A DNA stretch of 64,000 nucleotides from Massilia sp. YIM B02763 (GTDB lineage Bacteria; Pseudomonadota; Gammaproteobacteria; Burkholderiales; Burkholderiaceae_D), in NCBI RefSeq assembly GCF_030412015.1, contig NZ_JASNRD010000018.1, positions 1 through 64,000 of the forward strand, written 5' to 3'. The notes below the pieces were generated by a model. That model was not told where the DNA came from. It made no database searches and saw only the letters and a program-made list of their open reading frames with translations. Position numbers and translations under genes: made by a program. Below, in pieces: positions 48,200-56,131 of this stretch. Each line of letters opens with the position of its first letter. Within the stretch, counting starts at the first letter, position 1.

Positions 48200-49903
48200 T
48201 TACTTCTTGGCGCTCTGCGGATTCAGGTTGGTCAGGCGGCCGCTCTCGGTGCCGGCCGTCTCGTCGATGACGGCATTGATCAGGGCGGGCTTGCCGGCCG
48301 CGATGGCTTCGCGCAGCGCACTGGCCAGTTCTTCCGGCGTGGTCGCGTGGTAGCCGATGCCGCCGAAGGCCTCGATCATCTTGTCGTAGCGGGCGTTCTT
48401 GACGAACACGGTGGGCGCCACGTCCTTGCCGCCGGTGGGATTGACGTCGGTGCCCTTGTACACGCCGTTGTTGTTGAAGACGATCGTCGTCACGGGCAAC
48501 TCGTAGCGGCAGATGGTTTCCAGCTCCATGCCGGAGAAGCCGAAGGCGCTGTCGCCTTCCACGGCCACCACCGGCTTGCCGCTGGTGACGGCCGCGCCGA
48601 TGGCATAGCCCATGCCGATGCCCATGATGCCCCAGGTGCCGGAATCGAAACGCTTGCGCGGCTGGTACTGGTCGATGATGCTGCGCGCATAGTCCAGCGT
48701 GTTGGCGCCCTCGTTGACGAGGTTGATGTCCGGATGGTCCTTCAGGACGTCTCGGATCGCGCGCAGCGCGCTGTGGAAATTCATCGGCACCGGATTCTTG
48801 TCCAGCAGCGCGGCCATCTTGGCCTGGTTCTGCTCCTTGCGCTGGGCGATGGCGCCGAGCCATTCCGCGTCGGGCTGCTCGATGCCGGCGGCGTCCAGCC
48901 CTTGCAGCAGCGCGGCCACGCAGGAACCGATGTCGCCCGCCAGCGGCGCGGCGATCGGCACGTTGCTGTCGAATTCCGTCGGCGCGATGTCGATCTGCAC
49001 GAACTGCTTCGGCTTGCCCCAGGTCTTGCCCTTGCCATGCGCCAGCAGCCAGTTCAGGCGCGCGCCGATCAGCACGACGACGTCGGCCTCGGCCAGCACG
49101 AAGGAGCGCGCCGCGGATGCCGACTGCGCATGGGTGTCCGGCAGCAGGCCCTTGGCCATCGACATCGGCAGGTAGGGAATGCCGGTGCGTTCGACCAGCG
49201 CCTGGATGTCGGCATCGGCCTGGGCGTAGGCGGCGCCCTTGCCCAGCAGGATCAGCGGCTTCTTCGCGCCCTTGATGAGGTCCAGCGCGCGCTGCACGGA
49301 GTCCGGCGCCGGCAACTGGCGCGGCACCGGATCGACGACCTTCACCAGCGAGCGCTTGCCGTGGCCAGCCTCGATCGTCTGCGCCAGCAGCTGGGCCGGC
49401 AGGTCGAGGTAGACGCCGCCCGGGCGGCCCGAGACGGCGGCGCGGATCGCGCGCGCCACGCCGGTGCCGATGTCCTCGGCCTTGTTGATGCGGTAGGCCG
49501 CCTTCGCGTACGGCTTGGCGGCGTTGAGCTGGTCCATCTCTTCGTAGTCGCCCTGCTGCAGGTCGACGATCTCGCGTTCGCTGGAGCCGGAAATCAGGAT
49601 CATGGGGAAGCAGTTGGTGGTGGCATTCGCCAGCGCCGTCAGGCCATTCAGGAAACCGGGCGCCGACACGGTCAGGCAGATGCCCGGCTTTTGCGTCATG
49701 AAGCCGGCGATGGCGGCGGCGTTACCCGCGTTCTGCTCGTGGCGGAAACCGATGAAGCGCATGCCTTCCGCCTGCGCCAGGCGGGCCAGGTCCGTGATCG
49801 GGATCCCGACCAGGCCGAAGATCGTGTCGATGTCGTTTTCCTTCAGGGCGTCGATCACCAGGTGGAAGCCATCGGTGACTTCTACCGATACGTTGTGTGT
49901 CAT
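48200..49903 (-). CDS. oxc: Oxalyl-CoA decarboxylase
   Basis: A 567-residue thiamine-diphosphate enzyme. Glu56, in [12 protein letters not shown], activates ThDP and has the same number as in O. formigenes. The ThDP/Mg motif is [22 protein letters not shown] to FNNNGVY in pieces. It converts oxalyl-CoA to formyl-CoA and CO2. GGAGAC precedes the ATG. A TATGAT -10 box at 50010-50015 stands 23 nt downstream of an FNR-like palindrome, giving a predicted 100-nt leader. Confidence 0.96.
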   Translation of the reverse strand: MTHNVSVEVTDGFHLVIDALKENDIDTIFGLVGIPITDLARLAQAEGMRFIGFRHEQNAGNAAAIAGFMTQKPGICLTVSAPGFLNGLTALANATTNCFPMILISGSSEREIVDLQQGDYEEMDQLNAAKPYAKAAYRINKAEDIGTGVARAIRAAVSGRPGGVYLDLPAQLLAQTIEAGHGKRSLVKVVDPVPRQLPAPDSVQRALDLIKGAKKPLILLGKGAAYAQADADIQALVERTGIPYLPMSMAKGLLPDTHAQSASAARSFVLAEADVVVLIGARLNWLLAHGKGKTWGKPKQFVQIDIAPTEFDSNVPIAAPLAGDIGSCVAALLQGLDAAGIEQPDAEWLGAIAQRKEQNQAKMAALLDKNPVPMNFHSALRAIRDVLKDHPDINLVNEGANTLDYARSIIDQYQPRKRFDSGTWGIMGIGMGYAIGAAVTSGKPVVAVEGDSAFGFSGMELETICRYELPVTTIVFNNNGVYKGTDVNPTGGKDVAPTVFVKNARYDKMIEAFGGIGYHATTPEELASALREAIAAGKPALINAVIDETAGTESGRLTNLNPQSAKK

Positions 49904-50009
49904 GGTTGTCTCCGGTTATGAGCCGCCGTCGCCGCATGCTTGCTGCGGTGCGTCGAAGCTCCTCGTTGTCGGTGCAGGCGACCTGACCAGCCGTCTCGCC
50001 CTGGAAATC

Positions 50010-50015
50010 ATCATA
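50010..50015 (-). promoter_or_regulatory. -10 box of the oxc-frc promoter
   Basis: TATGAT on the minus strand, separated by 23 nt from the FNR-like site at 50039-50052. This is the spacing of class II FNR/CRP-activated promoters, in which the activator replaces the -35 element; indeed no -35 is seen. Confidence 0.6.
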
Positions 50016-50038
50016 GCCAGCACGCCTGATTTCAATCA

Positions 50039-50052
50039 TTGACCCCGGTCAA
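50039..50052. promoter_or_regulatory. FNR-like operator 1 (oxc / Crp-Fnr gene)
   Basis: TTGACC-CC-GGTCAA with perfect half-sites. It lies between oxc and the divergent Crp/Fnr-type regulator gene, 45 bp before the latter's start. Confidence 0.7.
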
Positions 50053-50096
50053 GATTCGCCAGATGATGTAGAGACTCCGACCATCGACCGGCCGCC

Positions 50097-50705
50097 ATGA
50101 CCCTCATTGCCAATCACCCGGAACGAAACATCATTCGCGTGCAGTTGAAGCAGAACGTCGTACTCAAGGAGTTGCGCGACAGCGAAATGGCCGCGCTCGA
50201 ACCCTATCTCACCATCACCAACCACCAGAAGGGCGACCTGCTGCTGAACCAGGGGGTCTACGAGATGGAGCAGTACTTCATCCTCGACGGCATCCTGAAG
50301 CGCCAGGTCACCAACCACGAGGCGAAGGAAATGATCCTGCGCTTCTCGTCGGAACGCGACATCGAGACCAGCTACGCCGCCTGGCGCCTCAAGACACCGA
50401 CGCCCTACAGCATCGTGTGCGTGACGAAGGCGCGCGTGGCCAGCATGCCGCTGACGCAATGGGTCGATTTCCTGCAGAGCCACAGCCTCGTGAAGGAAGC
50501 GTTCGAGTTCGAAGTGATGAGCCTGATGAGCGGCATCATGGCGCACACGATCACCTTGCACCTGCTCGACGCGCCGGGCCGCGTGCACCGCTTCATGCGC
50601 AAGCAGCCCGAGTTGTTCGAGCGCCTGCCGAAGAAGGAACTGGCGGCCTACCTGAACCTGTCTCCCGAAACCCTGAGCCGCCTGAAACACCAGGGAAAGA
50701 TCTGA
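50097..50705 (+). CDS. Crp/Fnr-family regulator, probable activator of oxalate genes
   Basis: A 202-residue protein. The cyclic-nucleotide-binding-like domain covers about 20-125, a long dimer helix 125-160 and the C-terminal HTH 165-202. The recognition helix reads SPETLSRLK; Glu191, Ser194 and Arg195 match the E-xx-SR pattern by which FNR reads TTGA half-sites. It has one cysteine (Cys108), so it cannot bind an FNR-type iron-sulfur cluster, and the signal must be something else. The gene is divergent from oxc. Three TTGAC-N4-RTYAA sites in this region are its predicted targets. Confidence 0.85.
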   Translation: MTLIANHPERNIIRVQLKQNVVLKELRDSEMAALEPYLTITNHQKGDLLLNQGVYEMEQYFILDGILKRQVTNHEAKEMILRFSSERDIETSYAAWRLKTPTPYSIVCVTKARVASMPLTQWVDFLQSHSLVKEAFEFEVMSLMSGIMAHTITLHLLDAPGRVHRFMRKQPELFERLPKKELAAYLNLSPETLSRLKHQGKI

Positions 50706-50765
50706 AAACAACGTTTTTTGCAGCGCCGCCACAGATTTTTTCTGCCTCTTTTTTGGGCGCTTTTT
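50706..50765 (+). terminator. T-rich region after the Crp/Fnr gene, possible terminator
   Basis: Three T5-T6 runs stand out in GC-rich surroundings. AGCGCC near 50718 can pair with GGCGCT just before TTTTTC at 50760-50765, but the loop is large, so intrinsic termination is uncertain. Confidence 0.4.
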
Positions 50766-50812
50766 CATAGCTAGACATTCATGCGTGGAATGTCCCGTAT
50801 CACGCCGTTCAA

Positions 50813-50841
50813 TTGGACGATGGACAGTCTGCCTTTACAAT
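50813..50841 (+). promoter_or_regulatory. Sigma-70 promoter of the small-protein gene
   Basis: A -35 TTGGAC (50813-50818), a 17-bp spacer and a -10 TACAAT (50836-50841). The predicted start is near 50848, giving a leader of about 37 nt with AAGGAG at 50871-50876. Confidence 0.7.
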
Positions 50842-50884
50842 CAAAGGCATACATCTTTTCGACCTTGAATAAGGAGTGGCAACC

Positions 50885-51031
50885 ATGAATGGCATGAGCG
50901 ACACCGCAACGCAACAAAACGGCGCATCTTTCTCCTTCGCAGCACTGATCGCCGCCCTGTTCCAGCTGAACCTGCGCGACAAGCTGAGCGCAGCCAACCG
51001 CGACGACGGCGCCCACACCTGGGGCCTGTAA
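50885..51031 (+). CDS. 48-residue small protein, unknown function
   Basis: A short gene encoding MNGMSDTATQQNGASFSFAA and then a hydrophobic helix (LIAALFQLN), ending DDGAHTWGL. It has its own near-consensus promoter, a perfect AAGGAG eight bases before the ATG, and an intrinsic terminator after the stop, so expression is very likely. The middle could form one amphipathic or membrane-associated helix. I know no family for it. It stands alone between the Crp/Fnr gene and the convergent reductase gene. Confidence 0.7.
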   Translation: MNGMSDTATQQNGASFSFAALIAALFQLNLRDKLSAANRDDGAHTWGL

Positions 51032-51094
51032 TTCCGCGGCTTGTCTTCCGGGAGCCGCACGACGAGGTTCCCGCAAGCGCCGCCCGCACGTCCG

Positions 51095-51133
51095 ACGCAC
51101 CGGCCGGGATCCCCCCGCCGGTGCGTTCTTTTT
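51095..51133. terminator. Intrinsic terminator after the small gene
   Basis: Stem ACGCACCGG(C)/(G)CCGGTGCGT with a GC-rich loop, followed by TCTTTTT. It ends at the stop codon of the convergent PanE-like gene and can serve both strands. Confidence 0.8.
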
Positions 51134-52148
51134 ACGCGGTCACCGCCTTCTGCAGGCGCACGCCGCCGCGTGCTTCCACCATTGTCTGTTCAAGCAATTT
51201 CACCAGCGCATAGGCCGAATCGATATGCGGGGTGGGCGTGCCGGTCATGCGCGCCAGCTCGATCACCGAGCCCACCAGGGCATCGATTTCCGGCCCGCGG
51301 CCCGCTTCCACATCCTGCAGCATCGACGTCTTGTGCTTGCCGATCTTCTCGGCCCCTGCGATGCGCCGCTCCAGGCTGACGCGGAAGGAAATGCCCAGCC
51401 GCGCCGCCACGCTTTCGGCCTCGCGCATCATGTCGGCCGCCAGGTCGCGCGCGAGCGGGTGCTGGCAGATGTCGACCAGCGTCGAATGCGCCAGCGCGCT
51501 GATCGGGTTGAACGACAGGTTGCCCCACAGCTTCAGCCAGATCTCGGCGCGGATGTCGTCCAGGATCGGCGACTTGAAGCCAGCCGCCTCGAACGCCGCC
51601 GTGACGCGCACGATCCGTTCGCTCGTGCTGCCGTCGAGCTCGCCCAACGGAAAGCGGTTGCCCTCGATATGGCGGATGACGCCGGGCGCGAGCAATTCCG
51701 CCGCCGGATAGACGACGCAACCGAGCACGCGCTCCGGCGGGATCAGGCGCGCCAGGTCGCCGCCCGGGTCCACGCTGTGCACGCTGCGTCCCTCGTACTC
51801 GCCGCCGTGGCGGTGGAAGTACCAGAACGGAATCCCGTTCTGCATCGTCACCACGACCGTGTCCGGCCCGAACAGCTTGCCCACGCGCGCTGCCACGTCC
51901 CCGACCTGGTGCGCCTTCACGGCCAGCACCACCACGTCCTGCACCCCTGCGGCATCGTAGTCGTCCGTGGCCTGCACTTGCGCCGCCACGCGTTCCGTTC
52001 CATCCGTCTCCACGAGCCGGATGCCGTGCGCGCGGATGGCTTGCAGGTTCGCCCCGCGCACGACGAAGGTCACCGTCTGCCCTGCCAGCGCGAGCCTCGC
52101 CCCGACGAGTCCGCCTATGGCGCCCGCCCCGATCACTGCGATCTTCAT
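51132..52148 (-). CDS. 2-dehydropantoate 2-reductase-like (ApbA/PanE) protein
   Basis: A 338-residue ketopantoate-reductase-fold protein. The NADPH motif GAGAIGG is at residues 7-13, the catalytic Lys lies in the C-terminal domain (EIWLKLWGNLSFNPISALA) and the C-terminal ApbA_C domain is present. Paralogs of PanE are common in catabolic operons and reduce other 2-oxo acids, so pantothenate synthesis is not implied here. It follows the fumarylacetoacetase-type gene by 17 bp on the minus strand. Confidence 0.82.
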   Translation of the reverse strand: MKIAVIGAGAIGGLVGARLALAGQTVTFVVRGANLQAIRAHGIRLVETDGTERVAAQVQATDDYDAAGVQDVVVLAVKAHQVGDVAARVGKLFGPDTVVVTMQNGIPFWYFHRHGGEYEGRSVHSVDPGGDLARLIPPERVLGCVVYPAAELLAPGVIRHIEGNRFPLGELDGSTSERIVRVTAAFEAAGFKSPILDDIRAEIWLKLWGNLSFNPISALAHSTLVDICQHPLARDLAADMMREAESVAARLGISFRVSLERRIAGAEKIGKHKTSMLQDVEAGRGPEIDALVGSVIELARMTGTPTPHIDSAYALVKLLEQTMVEARGGVRLQKAVTA

Positions 52149-52165
52149 GACACACCCCTTGATGG

Positions 52166-52933
52166 TTACTCGAAACGGTTGGTGAGCGTGCCGATGCCGT
52201 CGATCTCCACCTCGATCGTGCTGCCCGGGCGCATCGAGCCCACGCCGACCGACGTCCCGCACAGCAGGAGGTCGCCCGGCTCCAATGTCATGTCCTGCGA
52301 AATCATGCTGACCAGTTCGGCCACGCTGAACACCATGTCGTTGACCGGATAGTCCTGGCGTACCTCGCCGTTGAGGATGGTGCGCACGACCAGCATCGCC
52401 GGATTCAGCCCGGTGGCGATCACGGGCCCGAACGGGCAGAAGGTATCGAAGCCCTTGGCGCGCACCCATTGCGGGAAGGTCGGATCGCGCTGGATGATCT
52501 CGCCCACCGTCACGTCGTTCGCGCAGGTATAGCCGAAGATATGGTCGGGCGCGCTTTCCACCGTCACGCCGCTGCAGGTGCTGCCGATCACGATCGCCAG
52601 TTCGCCCTCGAAGGCCACCTTGGCATCGGTCCGCGGCTTGCGGATCGTGCCGCCCGGCGCCAGGAAGGACGTCGGCGGCTTCATCAGGTACAGGGGTTCG
52701 GGCGGCGGCGCCAGGCCGAGCTTCTTGCCCAGCGCATGAAAATTATTCCACATCGCCAGCACCTTGCCGGGAACGACGGGCGTGAGCACGGTGACGTCGG
52801 CCAGGTTGATCGCGATGTCGGTGCGGCTCGGGCCGTCGAACATGTCGCCCTTGAAGACCCGGATCTTGTCGCCATCGAGCGTGCCGAAGCGCACCGTGTC
52901 GAGATGCAGGAAGCGTATCCAGCGCTGGATCAT
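52166..52933 (-). CDS. Fumarylacetoacetate hydrolase family protein
   Basis: A 255-residue FAH-fold protein. Metal ligands are the acidic residues in FEGELAIVIG and GYTCANDVT, with KGFDTFCPFGPVI and GDLLLCGTSVGVG as further family segments. FAH-family enzymes hydrolyse or decarboxylate acylpyruvates and oxaloacetate. Given its neighbours, a C4 or C2 oxo acid is possible but unproven. It lies downstream of the oxalate antiporter gene, from which it is separated by a hairpin (52974-52996). Confidence 0.82.
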   Translation of the reverse strand: MIQRWIRFLHLDTVRFGTLDGDKIRVFKGDMFDGPSRTDIAINLADVTVLTPVVPGKVLAMWNNFHALGKKLGLAPPPEPLYLMKPPTSFLAPGGTIRKPRTDAKVAFEGELAIVIGSTCSGVTVESAPDHIFGYTCANDVTVGEIIQRDPTFPQWVRAKGFDTFCPFGPVIATGLNPAMLVVRTILNGEVRQDYPVNDMVFSVAELVSMISQDMTLEPGDLLLCGTSVGVGSMRPGSTIEVEIDGIGTLTNRFE

Positions 52934-52973
52934 GGGAAGCCTCTTTCAGGAGGATCGTCGTTCCGTGTGATAC

Positions 52974-52996
52974 GCGTGCGGCGGGACGCCGCACGC
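52974..52996. repeat. GC-rich hairpin between the antiporter and FAH genes
   Basis: A 10-bp perfect stem GCGTGCGGCG/CGCCGCACGC with a GGA loop and no T-run. It may act as a processing or attenuation signal that lowers expression of the downstream genes. Confidence 0.55.
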
Positions 52997-53012
52997 GCCA
53001 GGCGTATCGCCT

Positions 53013-54368
53013 TCAGTTGCTTGCCCGGGCTGCCGCGGTACCGCCGGCAGGGCTGCTGGTACCGGGCACGTAGTCGCCCTCGGCGGCGCTGACGATGCCG
53101 CTGGACTCCTCGATGAAGCGCTTGCGCATCGGCCGGAGTACCCACCATGCCATGATCGCCGCCACCGCGTTCATGCCGCAGCCGATGAAGAACACGGATT
53201 CCCAGCTGCCGCTGGCGGCCATGATCAGGCTGGAGATCGGCACGAAGATCGAGGCCGTGCCCTTCGCCGTGTACATCAGGCCCGCGTTGCCGGCGGCGTT
53301 GCGGGTGCCGAAGGTATCCGCCGTCGTGGCCGGGAACAGGCTGTAGATCTCGCCCCAGGCAAAGAACACGAGGCCGGTCAGGATGACGAACATGATCGGG
53401 TCGCGGCCGAAGTAGTACAGCGCGATGATGCCGACCGATTCCAGCGCGAAGGCGATGAACATCGTCTTCTCGCGGCCGATCTGGTCCGATACCCAGCCGA
53501 AGAACGGCCGCGTCAAGCCGTTCAGCACGCGGTCGATGGCCAGTGCGAAGGTCAGCGCCGGCAGCACCATGCCCATGACGTTGAAGCGGACGCCATCGAT
53601 CTCGAAGTCCTTGGCGATCGGGCCCATCTGCGCGGTAGCCATCAGGCCGCCGGCGGCGACCAGCACGAACATCACGTACATGACCCAGAATACGGGTTTG
53701 CGCACCATCTGCGACGGCGTGAAATCGGCCGTGGTCTGCAGCACGTTCGGGTTCTTCTTCTTGGCCGACTTGGCGGCCTGGTGCGGCGGCCGCACCATCA
53801 TGGCGGCCAGCAGCATCACGATCGCGCCCTGGCCGATGCCGAAGTAGAGGAAGGTATCGGCATAGCCGCTGCTTTCGATCATCTTCGAGATCGGGATGAT
53901 GGTGGCGGCCGAGCCGGCACCGAAGCCCGCAGCCGTCAGGCCGGCGGCCAGGCCGCGCCGGTCGGGGAACCATTTCAGTGCCGATCCCACGCAGGTGCCG
54001 TAGACCGCACCTGCGCCGATGCCGCTGATGGCCGCGGCGACGTACAGCACGAACAGCGTGGAAGCGAACGAATTCATCACCCAGCCGATCGCGCACAGCA
54101 GGCCGCCGAACAGCACCACGGGGCGCGGCCCCCATTTGTCGACGGCCCAGCCTTCGATCGGCACCAGCCACGTCTCGGTGAGGATGAAGATGGTGAACGC
54201 CACCTGGATGGCCGCCTTGGACCAGCCGTGGGCTTCCGACAGCGGATTGACGAACAGGGTCCAGCCGTACTGCAGGTTGGCGATCATGGCCATGCAGACG
54301 ATGCCCATGACGAGTTGGATCCAGCGGAACGATGCTGGTCTTTCGACTGCCAGTGTCTCGGTTTTCAT
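53013..54368 (-). CDS. oxlT: Oxalate:formate antiporter (OFA family MFS)
   Basis: A 451-residue, 12-helix MFS protein with the OFA signature NLQYGWTLFVNPL in helix 1-2. Arg287 (LTRPFFGW) and Lys369 (MYTAKGTA) correspond to the substrate-binding Arg272 and Lys355 of O. formigenes OxlT. It exchanges external oxalate for internal formate across the inner membrane. AGGAGA precedes the ATG. The predicted leader is about 260 nt and contains a small reading frame. Confidence 0.92.
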   Translation of the reverse strand: MKTETLAVERPASFRWIQLVMGIVCMAMIANLQYGWTLFVNPLSEAHGWSKAAIQVAFTIFILTETWLVPIEGWAVDKWGPRPVVLFGGLLCAIGWVMNSFASTLFVLYVAAAISGIGAGAVYGTCVGSALKWFPDRRGLAAGLTAAGFGAGSAATIIPISKMIESSGYADTFLYFGIGQGAIVMLLAAMMVRPPHQAAKSAKKKNPNVLQTTADFTPSQMVRKPVFWVMYVMFVLVAAGGLMATAQMGPIAKDFEIDGVRFNVMGMVLPALTFALAIDRVLNGLTRPFFGWVSDQIGREKTMFIAFALESVGIIALYYFGRDPIMFVILTGLVFFAWGEIYSLFPATTADTFGTRNAAGNAGLMYTAKGTASIFVPISSLIMAASGSWESVFFIGCGMNAVAAIMAWWVLRPMRKRFIEESSGIVSAAEGDYVPGTSSPAGGTAAARASN

Positions 54369-54414
54369 GCGATGTCTCCTGTGCTTTGGTTTTTATGCGC
54401 TGGAAGGTGTCGCT

Positions 54415-54516
54415 TCAGGTACGGTCTCCACGTCGTACCCGGCGGTCGTGCGCACCGGGCGGATCGGCTGCATGAAGGCGGGGGGCACTGGCATGGCGGT
54501 GCGCTGGGTTGCTCAT
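54415..54516 (-). CDS. Possible small leader reading frame, perhaps frameshifted
   Basis: ATG at 54516 has GGAG eight bases upstream and opens a 33-codon frame. After a run of six C, the third-position GC preference moves to another frame, which starts at ATG 54494 and ends with a TAA at 54393-54395. Removing one C would join both into a 40-residue protein containing MQPIRPVRTTAGYDVETVPE. No homologue is recalled. It may be a leader peptide, a broken gene or chance. Confidence 0.3.
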   Translation of the reverse strand: MSNPAHRHASAPRLHAADPPGAHDRRVRRGDRT

Positions 54517-54663
54517 GACCTTGTCTCCAGATAGGGGTTCACGAAAGCTACCGAAGGATTCTGGAACCGTTTTTTTTCGCGCCGCCGGTCGGGTCCGGCC
54601 TGGCGCCGCTTATGGAAAGTTCAACAGATGGGCCGATTGTGGAAGAACGGTTTTCGCATATCC

Positions 54664-54677
54664 TTGACCGCGGTTAA
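54664..54677. promoter_or_regulatory. FNR-like operator 2 (antiporter promoter)
   Basis: TTGACC-GC-GGTTAA, one mismatch to a perfect palindrome. It stands 22 nt upstream of the minus-strand -10 box CACAAT. Confidence 0.6.
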
Positions 54678-54708
54678 GTTTCGAAAATCTGGTCCCGGCC
54701 CGCGACGT

Positions 54709-55044
54709 TCAGACCCCGACCTGGTGCTGGCGCAGCGCGCGCCAGTCGATCGCGGCCGCCGGATTGCAACCGGGCGCCGTCAATTGCGGCACGCAGCGTT
54801 CCTTGGCCGCGAGGATCGCGTCGACGAGGAACTCGGCGTCGTAGGCCTTGAGCAGGTGGGACTGGTGCTGCGCCAGGTAGTCGCGCACGCAGTCGCGTTC
54901 TCCGTCCGCGCACGGCAGTTCGAAGGCCGCATCCCAGAACCAGTTCAGTCCCAGTTCGTGGAAGGCGGCGTTGTAGGCGTTGCGGCGCAGCTGCGCATCG
55001 GATCCTGCATGGATGTCGTTACCGCTGTCGATCAAGTTCGTCAT
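54709..55044 (-). CDS. Small conserved-looking protein, unknown function
   Basis: A 111-residue, probably helical, soluble protein without signal or membrane segment. It has cysteines in LPCADGERDCVRDYL and KERCVPQ, and reads HELGLNWFWDAAFE near the N-terminus. A good SD (GGAGAGAG) precedes the ATG. It is divergent from the LysR gene at 55168 and could be its target. I do not recognise the family. Confidence 0.65.
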   Translation of the reverse strand: MTNLIDSGNDIHAGSDAQLRRNAYNAAFHELGLNWFWDAAFELPCADGERDCVRDYLAQHQSHLLKAYDAEFLVDAILAAKERCVPQLTAPGCNPAAAIDWRALRQHQVGV

Positions 55045-55101
55045 GGCACTCTCTCTCCGGTCGTGTGTTCAACGGACTGCACATCGATACTAGGGGATTT
55101 A

Positions 55102-55140
55102 AATGATTAGAAAAATTTAAAGTTTTTAGGGATAATCATT
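55102..55140. promoter_or_regulatory. AT-rich divergent region with inverted repeat
   Basis: AATGATTA (55102-55109) and TAATCATT (55133-55140) are perfect reverse complements, 23 bp apart, in a strikingly AT-rich tract between the small gene and the LysR gene. A LysR-type dimer-of-dimers site is plausible. Confidence 0.5.
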
Positions 55141-55167
55141 AGGGATCGCTGATACATCGGAGCCGTG

Positions 55168-56094
55168 ATGAAGAACGCCACGCTGCGCCAGCTAAAAGTC
55201 TTCGAGGCAGTTGCTCGCCACCTCAGTTTCTCCCGCGCTGCAGCAGAACTGCACCTCACGCAGCCGGCCGTCTCGACCCAGATCCGCACGCTCGAAGGCC
55301 ATGTGGGGCTGGCGCTGTTCGAACAACTCGGGAAGAAGACCTACCTGACGCAGGCGGGCACGGAACTGCTGCAGTTCTCGCGCGCGATCATCCAGCAGTT
55401 CCACGAGGCCGACACGGCGATGGCGCAGCACCGCGGCATCGCCGGCGGCCAGCTGAACGTGGCCGTGATCAGCGCCGGCGATTATTTTTTCCCGCAGCTG
55501 ATGGTGGCGTTCGCGCGCCGCCATCCCGGCGTGCAGCTGAACCTGTCCGTGCACAACCGCGAGGAGCTGCTCGGCCAGATCGCGGAGAACCGCACGGACC
55601 TGGCCGTGATGGTGCGTCCGCCCGCGCAGGAGGACATGCACAGCGAGGCTTTCGCGCCGCACCCCTACGTGATCGTGTCCGCGCCGGACCACCCGCTGGC
55701 GGGACGCGCGCGCATCGGCATGGAGGAATTGCTGCGCCACCCTTTCGTGGTGCGCGAGCGCGGTTCGGATACCTGGCAGTCGATGGAGGACGCCTTCGGC
55801 GCGCACATGGACGGCATCCGCGTGGCGATGGCGATCCGCAGCACGGAGACGATCAAGCAGGCCGTCATCGCCGGCATCGGCCTGGGTTTCCTGTCGGCGC
55901 ACACGATCGGCCGCGAACTGGCGGACGGCAGCCTGGTGGTGCTGCCGGTGGACGGTTTTCCGCTGATGCTGCACTGGTACGTGGTGCACCGCCGCGAGAA
56001 ACGCCTGCCGCCGGTGGCGCGTGCCTTCCATGCCTTCCTGATGGAGGAAGGCGCGCAGCGCATCGCTGCGCTGATTCCCTCGGCCCACCACTGA
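55168..56094 (+). CDS. LysR-family regulator (CbbR-like subgroup)
   Basis: A 308-residue LysR-type regulator starting KNATLRQLKVFEAVARHLSF, with HTH to residue 62 and an effector domain whose sequence (NVAVISAGDYFFPQLMVAF) resembles the CbbR/YeiE group. The ATG at 55168 has GGAG five bases upstream; GTG at 55165 is also in frame. It is divergent from the 111-residue protein gene and lies between the oxalate and glyoxylate blocks. Confidence 0.82.
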   Translation: MKNATLRQLKVFEAVARHLSFSRAAAELHLTQPAVSTQIRTLEGHVGLALFEQLGKKTYLTQAGTELLQFSRAIIQQFHEADTAMAQHRGIAGGQLNVAVISAGDYFFPQLMVAFARRHPGVQLNLSVHNREELLGQIAENRTDLAVMVRPPAQEDMHSEAFAPHPYVIVSAPDHPLAGRARIGMEELLRHPFVVRERGSDTWQSMEDAFGAHMDGIRVAMAIRSTETIKQAVIAGIGLGFLSAHTIGRELADGSLVVLPVDGFPLMLHWYVVHRREKRLPPVARAFHAFLMEEGAQRIAALIPSAHH

Positions 56095-56131
56095 CGGCGC
56101 GCTGCGGCAGGCGCCCATCGCCAGGGCGGCA

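Larger units (their letters stand above)
54369..54708 (-). promoter_or_regulatory. Promoter and long leader of the antiporter gene
   Basis: A 340-bp stretch without a certain gene. It contains FNR-like site 2 (54664-54677), a -10 CACAAT at 54636-54641 on the minus strand 22 nt away, and in the leader a GGAG-preceded ATG at 54516 (short reading frame described separately). No other structure was recognised. Confidence 0.5.

Noticed and set aside
50049-50768. Minus-strand frame starting MKKRPKKRQKKS, opposite the Crp/Fnr gene
   Set aside because: The basic start only mirrors the T-rich tract after the Crp/Fnr gene; there is no Shine-Dalgarno and the rest is antisense to a certain gene.
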